This document shows positions 56,415 to 64,000 of a stretch of DNA of 64,000 nucleotides, piece after piece; the first letter of the stretch is position 1; each line of letters opens with the position of its first letter. The stretch is from assembly GCF_020829595.1 (NCBI RefSeq), contig NZ_JAIVFW010000030.1, positions 1-64,000 on the forward strand, written 5' to 3'. A program made the translations under genes and the position numbers. The notes under the pieces are model-generated. The model was given only the letters and a program-made list of their open reading frames with translations. It did not search any database and was not told the DNA's origin. The stretch is from Nostoc sp. CHAB 5844. GTDB lineage: Bacteria; Cyanobacteriota; Cyanobacteriia; Cyanobacteriales; Nostocaceae.

Positions 56415-57196
56415 ATGGTTGACATTGCGTTCATGAAGCACCGCTCTCACTTATTGCTACTGTTGTTCTGGTTAATTATTGGTACAGCCCTACGCTTTTT
56501 ACGTCTGGCTGCTTTACCACCTTGGACTGATGAGTGTGCCACGATGGTTTTTAGCCTGGGAAATAGTTTCCGCACAGTACCATTTAATGAAATTATTAGT
56601 TCAGATACTCTGTTGCAACCATTACAAGCTAACCCAACAGTTGGAATTAATGCCGTTATTGAGCGACTGTTGACTGAAAGTACTCATCCTCCCGTTTATT
56701 TTGTGTTAGCTCATTTTTGGATGAAAATTTTCTCACCCACAGGAGAACTAGCCTCAATTTGGGTAGCGCGATCGCTCAGTGCTGTGTTAGGTATTATATC
56801 TATAAAAATATGACTCTAACCCTCTTTAGTCACTCTCTCTAGATAAAAATCCTAAACCCTTATTTTTACCGACTTTCATAAATTTAGGCGGAGGTTGGGA
56901 AACCCTTCCTGTGCAAGTGGCTCCCCAACAAACATTTATTTTTTCTCTCGCCAGAGTGATAGAAAAGGGCTAATGTGCAGTTTTTCCTAGCAGGTCAAGA
57001 TTCAGACAATGAAGGTTACACGCAAGCTGTGCAAGTATTACAAGAAAAAATAGCTACAATTCAACGACCTATTGACTTATGGTTAGTTGAATTCCGTACA
57101 CTAATCAATTTGGAATCTCAGCACTGTTTTCCTGATACACAATACGGTAAATCTGCTGGTGAATATAATTACAAACTCTACCGTTGTACAGCATAA
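56415..57196 (+). pseudogene. Glycosyltransferase family 39-like membrane protein, internally deleted
   Basis: The first 132 codons (to 56813) give the start of a polytopic sugar transferase: helix LLLLLFWLIIGTALRFLRLA, then the acidic loop PPWTDECATMVFSL with the Asp-Glu pair, and HPPVYFVLAHFWMK. After a 160-base gap full of stops, a 73-codon frame (56975-57196) supplies a soluble C-terminus (IQRPIDLWLVEFRTL). In the middle, about 350 residues with most membrane helices are missing. The two pieces are almost certainly one gene that suffered an internal deletion. Function is lost. Confidence 0.65.
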
Positions 57197-57309
57197 AACG
57201 GCGGTTTGAAGTCGAACAAAGCAATTTAAATCAATGTTCTGTTTTTTTCAAGGCTGGGTTTGCCTGCGGTATAGTCTATAAATCTGACAGTAATTAAAGT
57301 TTAAACGCT

Positions 57310-58188
57310 ATGTCTTTATCCATTGCTCATTTAGGTCCTCCAGGTACTTATGCAGAACAAGCAGCGGTTTTGTATGTCAACTGGCTGACCAAAACAACGG
57401 GAATTGAAGCTACTTTATTTCCATACCCTAGCATAGCTCAGTCACTCCAAGCGGTTGCGGCTGGAAAAACTCAGTTAGCGGTTGTACCAGTAGAAAATTC
57501 CATTGAAGGTAGTGTCACGATGACAATGGATGCACTGTGGCAATTGGACAGTTTGCGAATTCAGTTGGCTTTAGTTATGCCTATTGTCCATACTTTAATT
57601 TCTGGCGCGACTAGCTTAGATAACATTCAGAAGGTTTATTCACATCCTCAAGCTTTAGCACAATGTCAAGGCTGGTTAGGTCAATTCCTGCCAACTGTGC
57701 AAATTATTCCGAACAATTCCACTACAGAAGCCTTACAATTGCTACAACAAGATTTAACAGCTGCCGTGATCGCTTCCTCTAGAGCTGCTCAACTCTATAA
57801 TTTACCAATTCTCGCTCAAGGCATTAATGATTATCCAGAGAACTGTACTCGCTTTTGGGTGATTAGTCAAAATAACCCAACTTCTGAATATCACATTAAT
57901 GCATTAAATCCCACTCATAGCTCTTTGGCTTTTAGCGTACCTGCAAACATCCCTGGTGCGTTAATCAAACCTCTGCAAGTATTTGCCGAACTAGGAATTA
58001 ATCTTAGCAGAATAGAATCTCGTCCTACCAAGCGATCGCTAGGAGAATATGTATTTTTTCTCGATCTAGAGGCAAATGTTAATGAACCAAAAATGCAATC
58101 TGCTATAGCAGATTTAATGGATTACATAGAAATTTTAAAAATTTTTGGTAGTTATGCTGTCTTATCAGTCAGCACTCTCGAATCATAA
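57310..58188 (+). CDS. pheA: Prephenate dehydratase
   Basis: A 292-aa enzyme that converts prephenate to phenylpyruvate in Phe synthesis. It begins LSIAHLGPPGTYAEQAA; VVPVENSIEGSVTMTMD, the YSHPQALAQC block, NNSTTEAL and NCTRFWVIS are the catalytic domain. The C-terminal ACT domain (SLAFSVPANIPGALIKPLQV, then IESRPTKRSLGEYVFFLD) has the ESRP motif that binds Phe for feedback inhibition. No chorismate mutase is fused. Confidence 0.94.
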   Translation: MSLSIAHLGPPGTYAEQAAVLYVNWLTKTTGIEATLFPYPSIAQSLQAVAAGKTQLAVVPVENSIEGSVTMTMDALWQLDSLRIQLALVMPIVHTLISGATSLDNIQKVYSHPQALAQCQGWLGQFLPTVQIIPNNSTTEALQLLQQDLTAAVIASSRAAQLYNLPILAQGINDYPENCTRFWVISQNNPTSEYHINALNPTHSSLAFSVPANIPGALIKPLQVFAELGINLSRIESRPTKRSLGEYVFFLDLEANVNEPKMQSAIADLMDYIEILKIFGSYAVLSVSTLES

Positions 58189-58728
58189 TTCAAAAATCAA
58201 TATTCTTATTTGCTTGACCCCTTAAAGTATTGATTTTGAACGGTTATTTGATGCATTTATTTTATATAGGTAGCTATATAGCGACTGCCAGTTAGATTTC
58301 TACATGAACTAATCAATCAAACACAGATATTAAGAGACTTTTAAGCTTGTTTCCTGTTTTCTGCCATATCATAAACTGCATACACCAGCACGAATGAATG
58401 TCTACTTCAATAACTCTTTAATTTTTACTCAGTACTTAGCATTTTAAGCTAGGTTGTAGTGAATAATTATCCTTAGAATGAGACAGAAAGCAGGATACAG
58501 GGGGATTTCAACCTATTTGACTTTTATTCACATGGGTTGGTTTTTCATAGCTGTACTACTTGTAGGGCTTGTTATAAGTAGAGACTCGGCAATATTTCCA
58601 ACTTAGGATAGAAAAAATGTTCTAAAGTTAATTAAAATTTGATGCATATATATTCTAGTTATTCGTTATTAATCATATAATTTTGACACTCCTTTAATAG
58701 CTGAATTTTTTTAACTTAATAGTATTCT
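58189..58728. other. Gene-free spacer before the surface-type protein
   Basis: About 540 AT-rich bases. No coding frame, RNA gene or strong hairpin was recognised. Confidence 0.35.
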
Positions 58729-59946
58729 ATGTCCATTAATAAATGTTTATTTTTGGCAACTGCAAGCAGTCTATTTTTGACACTACTGCATACAGATGCT
58801 TCCCTTGCTTTTTCTTTTACTAAGATTGCTGATAACCAAGATTCCTTTAATTCTTTGGGTTTCTTTCCGGCAATCAACAATGAGGGTGTTGTCGTCTTTT
58901 CAACCAACCTAGATGCCGACGGAGAAGCTACTGGTATCTTTATTAGTAACAGTAGAGTGACTACTAAAATAGCTGATAATAGTAGCGCTTTTAGTGTCTT
59001 CTCTCCAGTTGCTGCAATTAATAACGCAGGAACTGTTGCCTTCTCCGCTAATTTAGATGACACAAGTAGTGGAGTTTTTATTAGTAACAAAGGAGTAATC
59101 ACGCCTATCGTCAACAGTTCTGATCCTCGTGGTTTTGGAAATCCTGTAATTAACAATTTGGGACAGGTAGTATTCTCTGCACCTTTAAATACACAAAACC
59201 AGGGGATCTTTACTAGTAACGGTAGAGAAACTTCTTTGATTGCTGACACTAATGATACTTACACTACTTTAGATGGATATGCTATCAACGATCGCAACAC
59301 TGTGGCTTTTGTCGCTAGTTTGAATACTGGCGGACGTGGGATATTTATTTATCAAGGTGAAACTACAACGCCTGTAGTTGAAACTAATGGTGATTTTGAC
59401 TTCTTATCCTCACCTACACTGAATAACGAAAACACAATTGCTTTTAGAGGCGTTTTAGATAATTACACAACTGAAGGAATATTCACGGTTAAAGATGGAA
59501 ACCTCAGCACTATTACCGATAATAGCGGCCCCTTTAGTTTCTTTGAGAATCCTGCCATCAACAATGAAGGTATAGTTGCTTTCAAAGGAGCTTTAGATAC
59601 AGGAGGTTTTGGTATTTATACAGGCCCAGACCCAGTAAATGATAAAGTAATTGCTGTGGGCGACGCTTTATTGGGATCAACAGTAGTAGACCTTTACTTT
59701 TCTAATCAAGGTCTAAATGATGCCAATCAAGTAGCTTTTTATGCCAAACTAGCAAATGGTACTGCTGGTATTTTTCGTGCTAATCCTAGTCAGTCTCCAC
59801 CACCTGTTCCGACACCTACTTTGTTACCAGGACTTTTGATTTTAGGTGTTTTTGGCAAGATTTTCCGCTCAAAAACCAAGCGGATGGCGCATGAACAAGA
59901 CTTATGCAGTAATACTAAAAATCCAGGATTTGGACAAGAAGTGTAG
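58729..59946 (+). CDS. Exported seven-repeat protein with PTP-CTERM-like anchor
   Basis: A 405-aa protein. The signal peptide is MSINKCLFLATASSLFLTLL HTDASLAFS. The body has seven units of about 45 residues with the pattern (A/V)INNxGxVxFSxxLD ... GIFxSN (AINNEGVVVFSTNL, AINNAGTVAFSANL, VINNLGQVVFSAPL, AINDRNTVAFVASL, TLNNENTIAFRGVL, AINNEGIVAFKGAL, GLNDANQVAFYAKL), suggesting a seven-bladed propeller. VPTPTLLPGLLILGVFGKIF then RSKTKR is a PTP-CTERM-like sorting signal. A further 20 residues after the basic cluster (MAHEQDLCSNTKNPGFGQEV) are unusual for that signal. Confidence 0.78.
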   Translation: MSINKCLFLATASSLFLTLLHTDASLAFSFTKIADNQDSFNSLGFFPAINNEGVVVFSTNLDADGEATGIFISNSRVTTKIADNSSAFSVFSPVAAINNAGTVAFSANLDDTSSGVFISNKGVITPIVNSSDPRGFGNPVINNLGQVVFSAPLNTQNQGIFTSNGRETSLIADTNDTYTTLDGYAINDRNTVAFVASLNTGGRGIFIYQGETTTPVVETNGDFDFLSSPTLNNENTIAFRGVLDNYTTEGIFTVKDGNLSTITDNSGPFSFFENPAINNEGIVAFKGALDTGGFGIYTGPDPVNDKVIAVGDALLGSTVVDLYFSNQGLNDANQVAFYAKLANGTAGIFRANPSQSPPPVPTPTLLPGLLILGVFGKIFRSKTKRMAHEQDLCSNTKNPGFGQEV

Positions 59947-60041
59947 AAGTATAGAGGTGTATGGGTGTAGATAAGCAAAACCCATACACCCAGTCTCAAC
60001 AGACTATATTTTCTGTGTAAGTCCTGATGAATTCTCGCTGA

Positions 60042-60695
60042 CTACTTCTGATTAAAAGTATCTTTTAGTACAGAACGAGCTGCTAAATGATTACGGGTAG
60101 AAGTTAAAATTTCTGCTTCTCGTTCCAAGCGAGCTGCTGTATCTTGCATTTCTAACAATGACTGCTGTTCGGCAGCAACACCATAGAGGTTACTGGCTAC
60201 CCAATAAGATAGCTCTATTGGCAAGTCTGGTAATTCTTCTGGCAGTTCAATGTTTTGTTCAGTTAACTTAGCAGAGAGACGTACTACATCTTTGAGTAAT
60301 TGTTCAACTTCAGCACCTAAAGGGCGTAAATCTTTGGTTGGTGGTTCATCTTCTATCCACTGTACCAAGCCCACGCGATAAGGCTTTTCACGTACATACT
60401 CCAAAACACGAAACCTTTGTTGTCCCAAAGTCAGCATCTTCATCCGGTCGTCAGGTAGACGCTGGTAATGGATGATTTCTGCACAACAGCCAACATTTGC
60501 AATTGTGCCTTTTACTGGATCGACCATTAATACTCCGAACCTGCGATCGCTTTCCAAAATCGTGTTCATCATAATTCGGTAGCGAAATTCAAAGATGTGT
60601 AAGGGTAATGGTCTAGTAGGAAAAAGAACTACTTCGGGTAACGGGAACAGAGGTAGTTCACGAACAGCAATTCTAGAAGAAGATGTCATTGTCAC
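60042..60695 (-). CDS. Lon N-terminal-domain (LON substrate-binding) protein
   Basis: A 217-aa protein consisting of the Lon-type substrate-binding domain alone. It starts ELPLFPLPEVVLFPTRPLPLHIFEFRYRIM, then VGCCAEIIHYQRLPDDRMKMLTLGQQRFRV. No AAA or Ser-Lys protease part follows, so it is not a Lon protease. The helical C-terminus ends KDTFNQK. It lies 172 bases downstream of rpsJ, beyond a terminator, so it is probably separate from the str operon. Confidence 0.88.
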   Translation of the reverse strand: MTMTSSSRIAVRELPLFPLPEVVLFPTRPLPLHIFEFRYRIMMNTILESDRRFGVLMVDPVKGTIANVGCCAEIIHYQRLPDDRMKMLTLGQQRFRVLEYVREKPYRVGLVQWIEDEPPTKDLRPLGAEVEQLLKDVVRLSAKLTEQNIELPEELPDLPIELSYWVASNLYGVAAEQQSLLEMQDTAARLEREAEILTSTRNHLAARSVLKDTFNQK

Positions 60696-60767
60696 CTTAG
60701 AATAAATTTAATTTTAAAAATTTATTGTTCTCTGCTTTCCCGTACTTTGATTACATTCTATCACTAA

Positions 60768-60800
60768 ATAAAAAGCCCTGAGTTCAATTTTCTCAGGGCT
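60768..60800 (-). terminator. Rho-independent terminator after rpsJ
   Basis: On the minus strand GCCCTGAG (60792-60799 complement) pairs with CTCAGGGC (60775-60782 complement) and is followed by TTTTTA. It lies 70 bases after the rpsJ stop and ends the str operon. Confidence 0.85.
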
Positions 60801-60867
60801 AATTCAGTATTCATACTATAGTCAATGGTCAATAATAATTTTTTTATAACTATTGACTCTTGACTAA

Positions 60868-61185
60868 CTACAGTTTGACTTCAATATCCACACCCGATGG
60901 CAAATCTAACTTCATCAACGCATCAATAGTTTTAGAGGAAGGTTGGTAGATGTCAATAATTCGGCGATGAGTACGGGTTTCAAAATGTTCGCGCGAATCT
61001 TTGTCTACGTGAGGCGATCGCAGCACGCAATAGATTTTCCGTTTTGTGGGTAGGGGAATTGGGCCTATGGCTGTAGCGTTAGTCCGGTTAGCTGTGTCTA
61101 CAATCTTCTCGCAAGATGTATCCAATAATCGACGGTCAAAAGCTTTTAAACGAATTCTAATCTTCTGCTGTTGTAGAGTTGCCAT
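60868..61185 (-). CDS. rpsJ: 30S ribosomal protein S10
   Basis: A 105-aa protein, also a transcription antitermination factor (NusE). It begins [20 protein letters not shown] and ends [11 protein letters not shown], with the conserved [20 protein letters not shown] and [20 protein letters not shown]. In cyanobacteria rpsJ closes the str operon instead of leading the S10 operon; that order is seen here, after tuf. Length is standard. Confidence 0.96.
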   Translation of the reverse strand: MATLQQQKIRIRLKAFDRRLLDTSCEKIVDTANRTNATAIGPIPLPTKRKIYCVLRSPHVDKDSREHFETRTHRRIIDIYQPSSKTIDALMKLDLPSGVDIEVKL

Positions 61186-61287
61186 CTTTAATTTTCCAGG
61201 TTCTGATTTATTAGGGCAATGGGTAGTGGGAAGTGGGGAGTAGAAAACCTACTCACTATTCCCCATTTCCTCAAGTAAGTTCAGATA

Positions 61288-61322
61288 AAAGAGCAGAGAG
61301 GCATTTTACCATCTCTGCTCTT
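61288..61322 (-). terminator. Terminator-like hairpin between tuf and rpsJ
   Basis: GAGCAGAGA (61291-61299) and TCTCTGCTC (61312-61320) pair perfectly across a 12-base loop. Read on the minus strand it is followed by TTTTATC. It lies inside the str operon, so it may reduce transcription into rpsJ. Confidence 0.6.
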
Positions 61323-61343
61323 AGTTATTAGGGTAAAAGGGTA

Positions 61344-62573
61344 CTACTTGATGATTTTAGCGACGACACCAGCACCGATGGTGCGGCCACCTTCACGAAT
61401 CGCAAAGCGCATACCTTGCTCAATTGCGATCGCGTTAATCAATTCTACAGTCACTTTGATGCGATCGCCTGGCATTACCATTTCTACATCTTTGCCATCA
61501 TCAGAAGTGAAGGCTTTAATAGTGCCGGTTACATCTGTTGTCCGCACATAGAACTGAGGACGGTAGCCAGCGAAGAATGGTGTCTTCCGACCACCTTCTT
61601 TGTCTGTTAAGACGTAAACTTCGCCTTCAAATTGAGTGTGAGGTGTAATAGAACCTGGTTTGGCAATCACCATACCACGCTCAACGTCTTCTTTTTTCAG
61701 ACCACGCAGCAGTACACCGGCGTTATCCCCAGCCATGCCTTCATCAAGGCTTTTCTTGAACATTTCGATCCCAGTGACGGTGGTGGTACGAGTTTCTCTC
61801 AGACCAACTAATTCTACGGTATCGTTCACCTTGACTTTACCGCGTTCGATACGTCCGGTAGCAACTGTACCGCGACCTGTGATAGTAAATACGTCTTCTA
61901 CCGCCATCAAGAAAGGTTTGTCAATGTCACGCTCTGGGTTGGGGATGTAGGAATCTACCGCATCCATCAATGCATAGATTTTGTCTACCCAAGGATTTTC
62001 ACCACGCTTAGTTTTGGGGTTCTTGGTCATTGCTTCTAGAGCTTGCAGACCAGAACCTCTAATAACGGGAATTTCGTCACCCTCGAAATCATAGCTAGAA
62101 AGCAGTTCCCGAACTTCTAGTTCGACCAACTCTAACAATTCTTCGTCGTCTACCATGTCTTCTTTGTTTAAGAAGACTACCAGCTTAGGAACTCCTACCT
62201 GACGAGCTAACAGAATGTGTTCACGAGTTTGGGGCATAGGGCCATCAGTCGCTGCTACCACGAGGATGGCTCCGTCCATTTGCGCTGCACCAGTGATCAT
62301 GTTTTTCACATAGTCAGCGTGTCCAGGACAGTCAACGTGAGCGTAGTGACGATTGTCAGTTTCATACTCAACGTGAGCGGTGTTAATCGTAATACCCCGT
62401 GCTTTTTCTTCGGGTGCATTGTCGATTTGGTCGTAAGCTTTAGCTTCAGCCTTACCCAAAGCAGCCAAGGTCATGGTAATAGCTGCTGTTAAAGTGGTTT
62501 TACCGTGGTCAACGTGGCCAACAGTACCGATGTTAACGTGGGGTTTATTCCTTTCAAACTTTGCGCGTGCCAT
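61344..62573 (-). CDS. tuf: Translation elongation factor Tu
   Basis: A 409-aa GTPase that brings aminoacyl-tRNA to the ribosome. The G1 motif [11 protein letters not shown]2 region [13 protein letters not shown]3 DCPGHADYV, and G4 NKEDMVDD are all intact. Domains II and III follow, ending [11 protein letters not shown]. The 9-10 residue insertion with [14 protein letters not shown] is normal for cyanobacterial EF-Tu. It starts 22 bases after the fusA stop. Confidence 0.97.
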   Translation of the reverse strand: MARAKFERNKPHVNIGTVGHVDHGKTTLTAAITMTLAALGKAEAKAYDQIDNAPEEKARGITINTAHVEYETDNRHYAHVDCPGHADYVKNMITGAAQMDGAILVVAATDGPMPQTREHILLARQVGVPKLVVFLNKEDMVDDEELLELVELEVRELLSSYDFEGDEIPVIRGSGLQALEAMTKNPKTKRGENPWVDKIYALMDAVDSYIPNPERDIDKPFLMAVEDVFTITGRGTVATGRIERGKVKVNDTVELVGLRETRTTTVTGIEMFKKSLDEGMAGDNAGVLLRGLKKEDVERGMVIAKPGSITPHTQFEGEVYVLTDKEGGRKTPFFAGYRPQFYVRTTDVTGTIKAFTSDDGKDVEMVMPGDRIKVTVELINAIAIEQGMRFAIREGGRTIGAGVVAKIIK

Positions 62574-62595
62574 GAATGCTCGTTTCCTTTTTTAA

Positions 62596-64000
62596 TTAAG
62601 CGTTCCCTTTGCTTTTTGCGATAATTGCCTCAGCCACGTTGCGAGGTACTTCATCGTAATGGCTAAACTCCATTGAGAAGATGCCTCGTCCTTGGGTCTT
62701 CGACCGGATATCAGTGGCGTAGCCAAACATTTCCGCCAATGGGACTTTGGCGGTCACTTTAGCAATGCCTTGCTCAGATCCCATGCCTTCAATTTGCCCA
62801 CGACGGGAATTGAGGTCGCCCATTACATCCCCAAGGAAGTTTTCGGGAACTTCTACCTCAACTTTCATCATAGGCTCTAAGAGAACAGGTGCAGCTTTCA
62901 TCACTGCCTCTTTCATTGCCATTGAACCAGCAATTTTGAAGGCCATTTCCGAAGAGTCTACATCGTGGTAAGAACCATCGATTAGTGTCGCTTTAACATC
63001 TATTAGTGGATATCCAGCTAAAACACCAGATTCACAGCTTTCTTTCATTCCTTGCTCTGCGGGGCCAATGTACTCTTTTGGTACAGTACCACCAACAATT
63101 TTGGACACGAATTCAAAGCCAGTGCCTGGTTCTCCTGGTGCTAAATCGATCACAACATGACCGTATTGACCTTTCCCACCGCTTTGGCGGATGAATTTAC
63201 CTTCAACTCTGGTGACAGCTTTACGAATAGTTTCGCGGTAAGCTACTTGCGGCGCACCGACATTAGCTTCCACTTTGAATTCGCGTAACATCCTGTCTAC
63301 CAGAATTTCTAGGTGTAATTCTCCCATTCCGGCAATTACGGTTTGGTTAGTTTCTGGGTCGACGTGGACGCGGAAGGTAGGGTCTTCTTCAGAGAGAGAT
63401 TGCAGAGCCTTGGATAATTTATCCATGTCATTCTTGGTTTTGGGTTCAACCGCTACCGAGATTACAGGCTCAGGGATAAACAGGGATTCCAGAATTACTG
63501 GTGCGCCTTCATCACAAAGGGTGTCGCCTGTTAAAGTGTCTTTTAATCCCAAGGCTGCACCTAAATCCCCTGCCCGCAGTTCTTCGACATCTTGTCGATC
63601 ATCTGCTTTCAAAACTACGAGACGGGAAATCCGCTCTTTCTTGTTTTTTGTGGCGTTGAGGACGTAGCTGCCCTTCTTCAGTACACCAGAGTATACACGA
63701 ACGAAGGTGAGGCGACCGTATGGGTCAGCCATAATTTTGAAGGCTAGAGCTGCTAGAGGTTCGTTGTCATCAGCACGACGCTCAACAGTGTCGCCGTTAG
63801 GTACTGTACCTTGAATGGGCGGAACATCAATGGGCGCTGGTAGATAATCAACTACTGCATCCAACATCAGTTGCACGCCTTTATTTTTGAAGGCTGAACC
63901 GCACAGTACAGGCACGATCGTCCCGGCAATTGTACCTTTACGCAGAGCTGCACGGATTTCTGCTTCTGTTAGCGCTTCACCCTCGAAGTACTTGGTCATC
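62596..64000 (-). CDS. fusA: Translation elongation factor G, partial (5' end off the window)
   Basis: The C-terminal 468 or so residues of EF-G, from within the GTPase domain ([19 protein letters not shown]) through domains II ([20 protein letters not shown]), III ([20 protein letters not shown]), IV ([19 protein letters not shown]) and V, to [10 protein letters not shown]. The gene continues beyond 64000, so the frame's first Met near the edge is internal. This is the ribosomal translocase. It is followed by tuf and rpsJ in the str operon. Confidence 0.95.
   Translation of the reverse strand, partial: MTKYFEGEALTEAEIRAALRKGTIAGTIVPVLCGSAFKNKGVQLMLDAVVDYLPAPIDVPPIQGTVPNGDTVERRADDNEPLAALAFKIMADPYGRLTFVRVYSGVLKKGSYVLNATKNKKERISRLVVLKADDRQDVEELRAGDLGAALGLKDTLTGDTLCDEGAPVILESLFIPEPVISVAVEPKTKNDMDKLSKALQSLSEEDPTFRVHVDPETNQTVIAGMGELHLEILVDRMLREFKVEANVGAPQVAYRETIRKAVTRVEGKFIRQSGGKGQYGHVVIDLAPGEPGTGFEFVSKIVGGTVPKEYIGPAEQGMKESCESGVLAGYPLIDVKATLIDGSYHDVDSSEMAFKIAGSMAMKEAVMKAAPVLLEPMMKVEVEVPENFLGDVMGDLNSRRGQIEGMGSEQGIAKVTAKVPLAEMFGYATDIRSKTQGRGIFSMEFSHYDEVPRNVAEAIIAKSKGNA

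Noticed and set aside
56975-57196. Separate 73-aa gene
   Set aside because: It lacks a start signal and reads as the tail of the upstream deleted glycosyltransferase.

Overview
The window is chromosomal DNA from a filamentous, heterocyst-forming type of cyanobacterium (Nostoc/Anabaena-like, Nostocales). The grounds are the very frequent HIP1 octamer GCGATCGC, the heptamer-type short tandem repeats between genes (runs of TCAATAG-, CAATGAC-, TTCAGAC- and GCGAATT-like units), and the gene set: an Hli protein, DUF1830, an NrrA-type regulator behind a textbook NtcA promoter, the cyanobacterial rne-rnhB pair whose RNase E ends in an Arg-rich tail, PEP-CTERM proteins, Uma2 proteins and pentapeptide-repeat proteins. 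No rRNA, tRNA or CRISPR array was recognised.

Layout. 1-1.0 kb: an internally deleted transposase remnant abutting a truncated endonuclease/exonuclease/phosphatase gene. 1.2-11.4 kb: a housekeeping block with miaA (-), gyrB (+), a 1.6-kb gene-free leader, sigA (+), a small Hli gene (-) with an HLR1-like site, a GyrA/ParC-family topoisomerase gene (-) and a CheY-like regulator (+). 11.4-16.8 kb: repeat-rich DNA with a TPR protein, a TetR regulator, a membrane-anchored pentapeptide protein, a tiny secreted protein and a MITE-like element. 16.8-23.2 kb: a two-gene NTPase system, a P-loop ATPase overlapping a 1693-aa TPR/STAND-NTPase/TM/14xWD40 protein. 23.3-30.5 kb: tadA, plsC, Uma2, a PEP-CTERM protein, a subtilase with a P domain, a secreted protein, and the bolA-grxD pair. 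30.7-34.1 kb: a small conserved gene, nrrA, an ABC ATPase and a membrane protein. 34.2-37.0 kb: a secreted papain-fold-type toxin with two tandem, duplicated candidate immunity genes. 37.2-44.3 kb: DUF4079-like and DUF1830 genes, a radical SAM protein, a DICT/degenerate HD-GYP protein overlapping a pentapeptide protein, and two copies of a DUF6888/DUF6887-like small gene pair, the second broken by a frameshift, a stop and a MITE. 44.5-49.3 kb: a CPBP protease, clpS, an aminotransferase, small conserved genes and a STAS protein. 49.4-58.2 kb: a TIGR03960-type radical SAM protein, rne-rnhB, DUF1997, a deleted glycosyltransferase and pheA. 58.7-64 kb: a seven-repeat surface-type protein, a Lon-N-domain protein, and the str operon end (rpsJ, tuf, fusA, the last running off the window).

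Three regions look most worth following: the toxin/immunity locus, the NTPase/STAND-WD40 operon, and the nrrA promoter whose NtcA box, 22-base spacer and -10 fit the canonical layout exactly. A modular repeat family (GAGCCACTGC..., GCGTTAGCGACG, AGCGTCACCCGAAGGG, ...CAAGTGGCG) and small MITEs explain most of the non-coding DNA. They have also altered genes: a MITE splits a DUF6887 gene, and a heptamer-type repeat has entered the radical SAM gene in frame.
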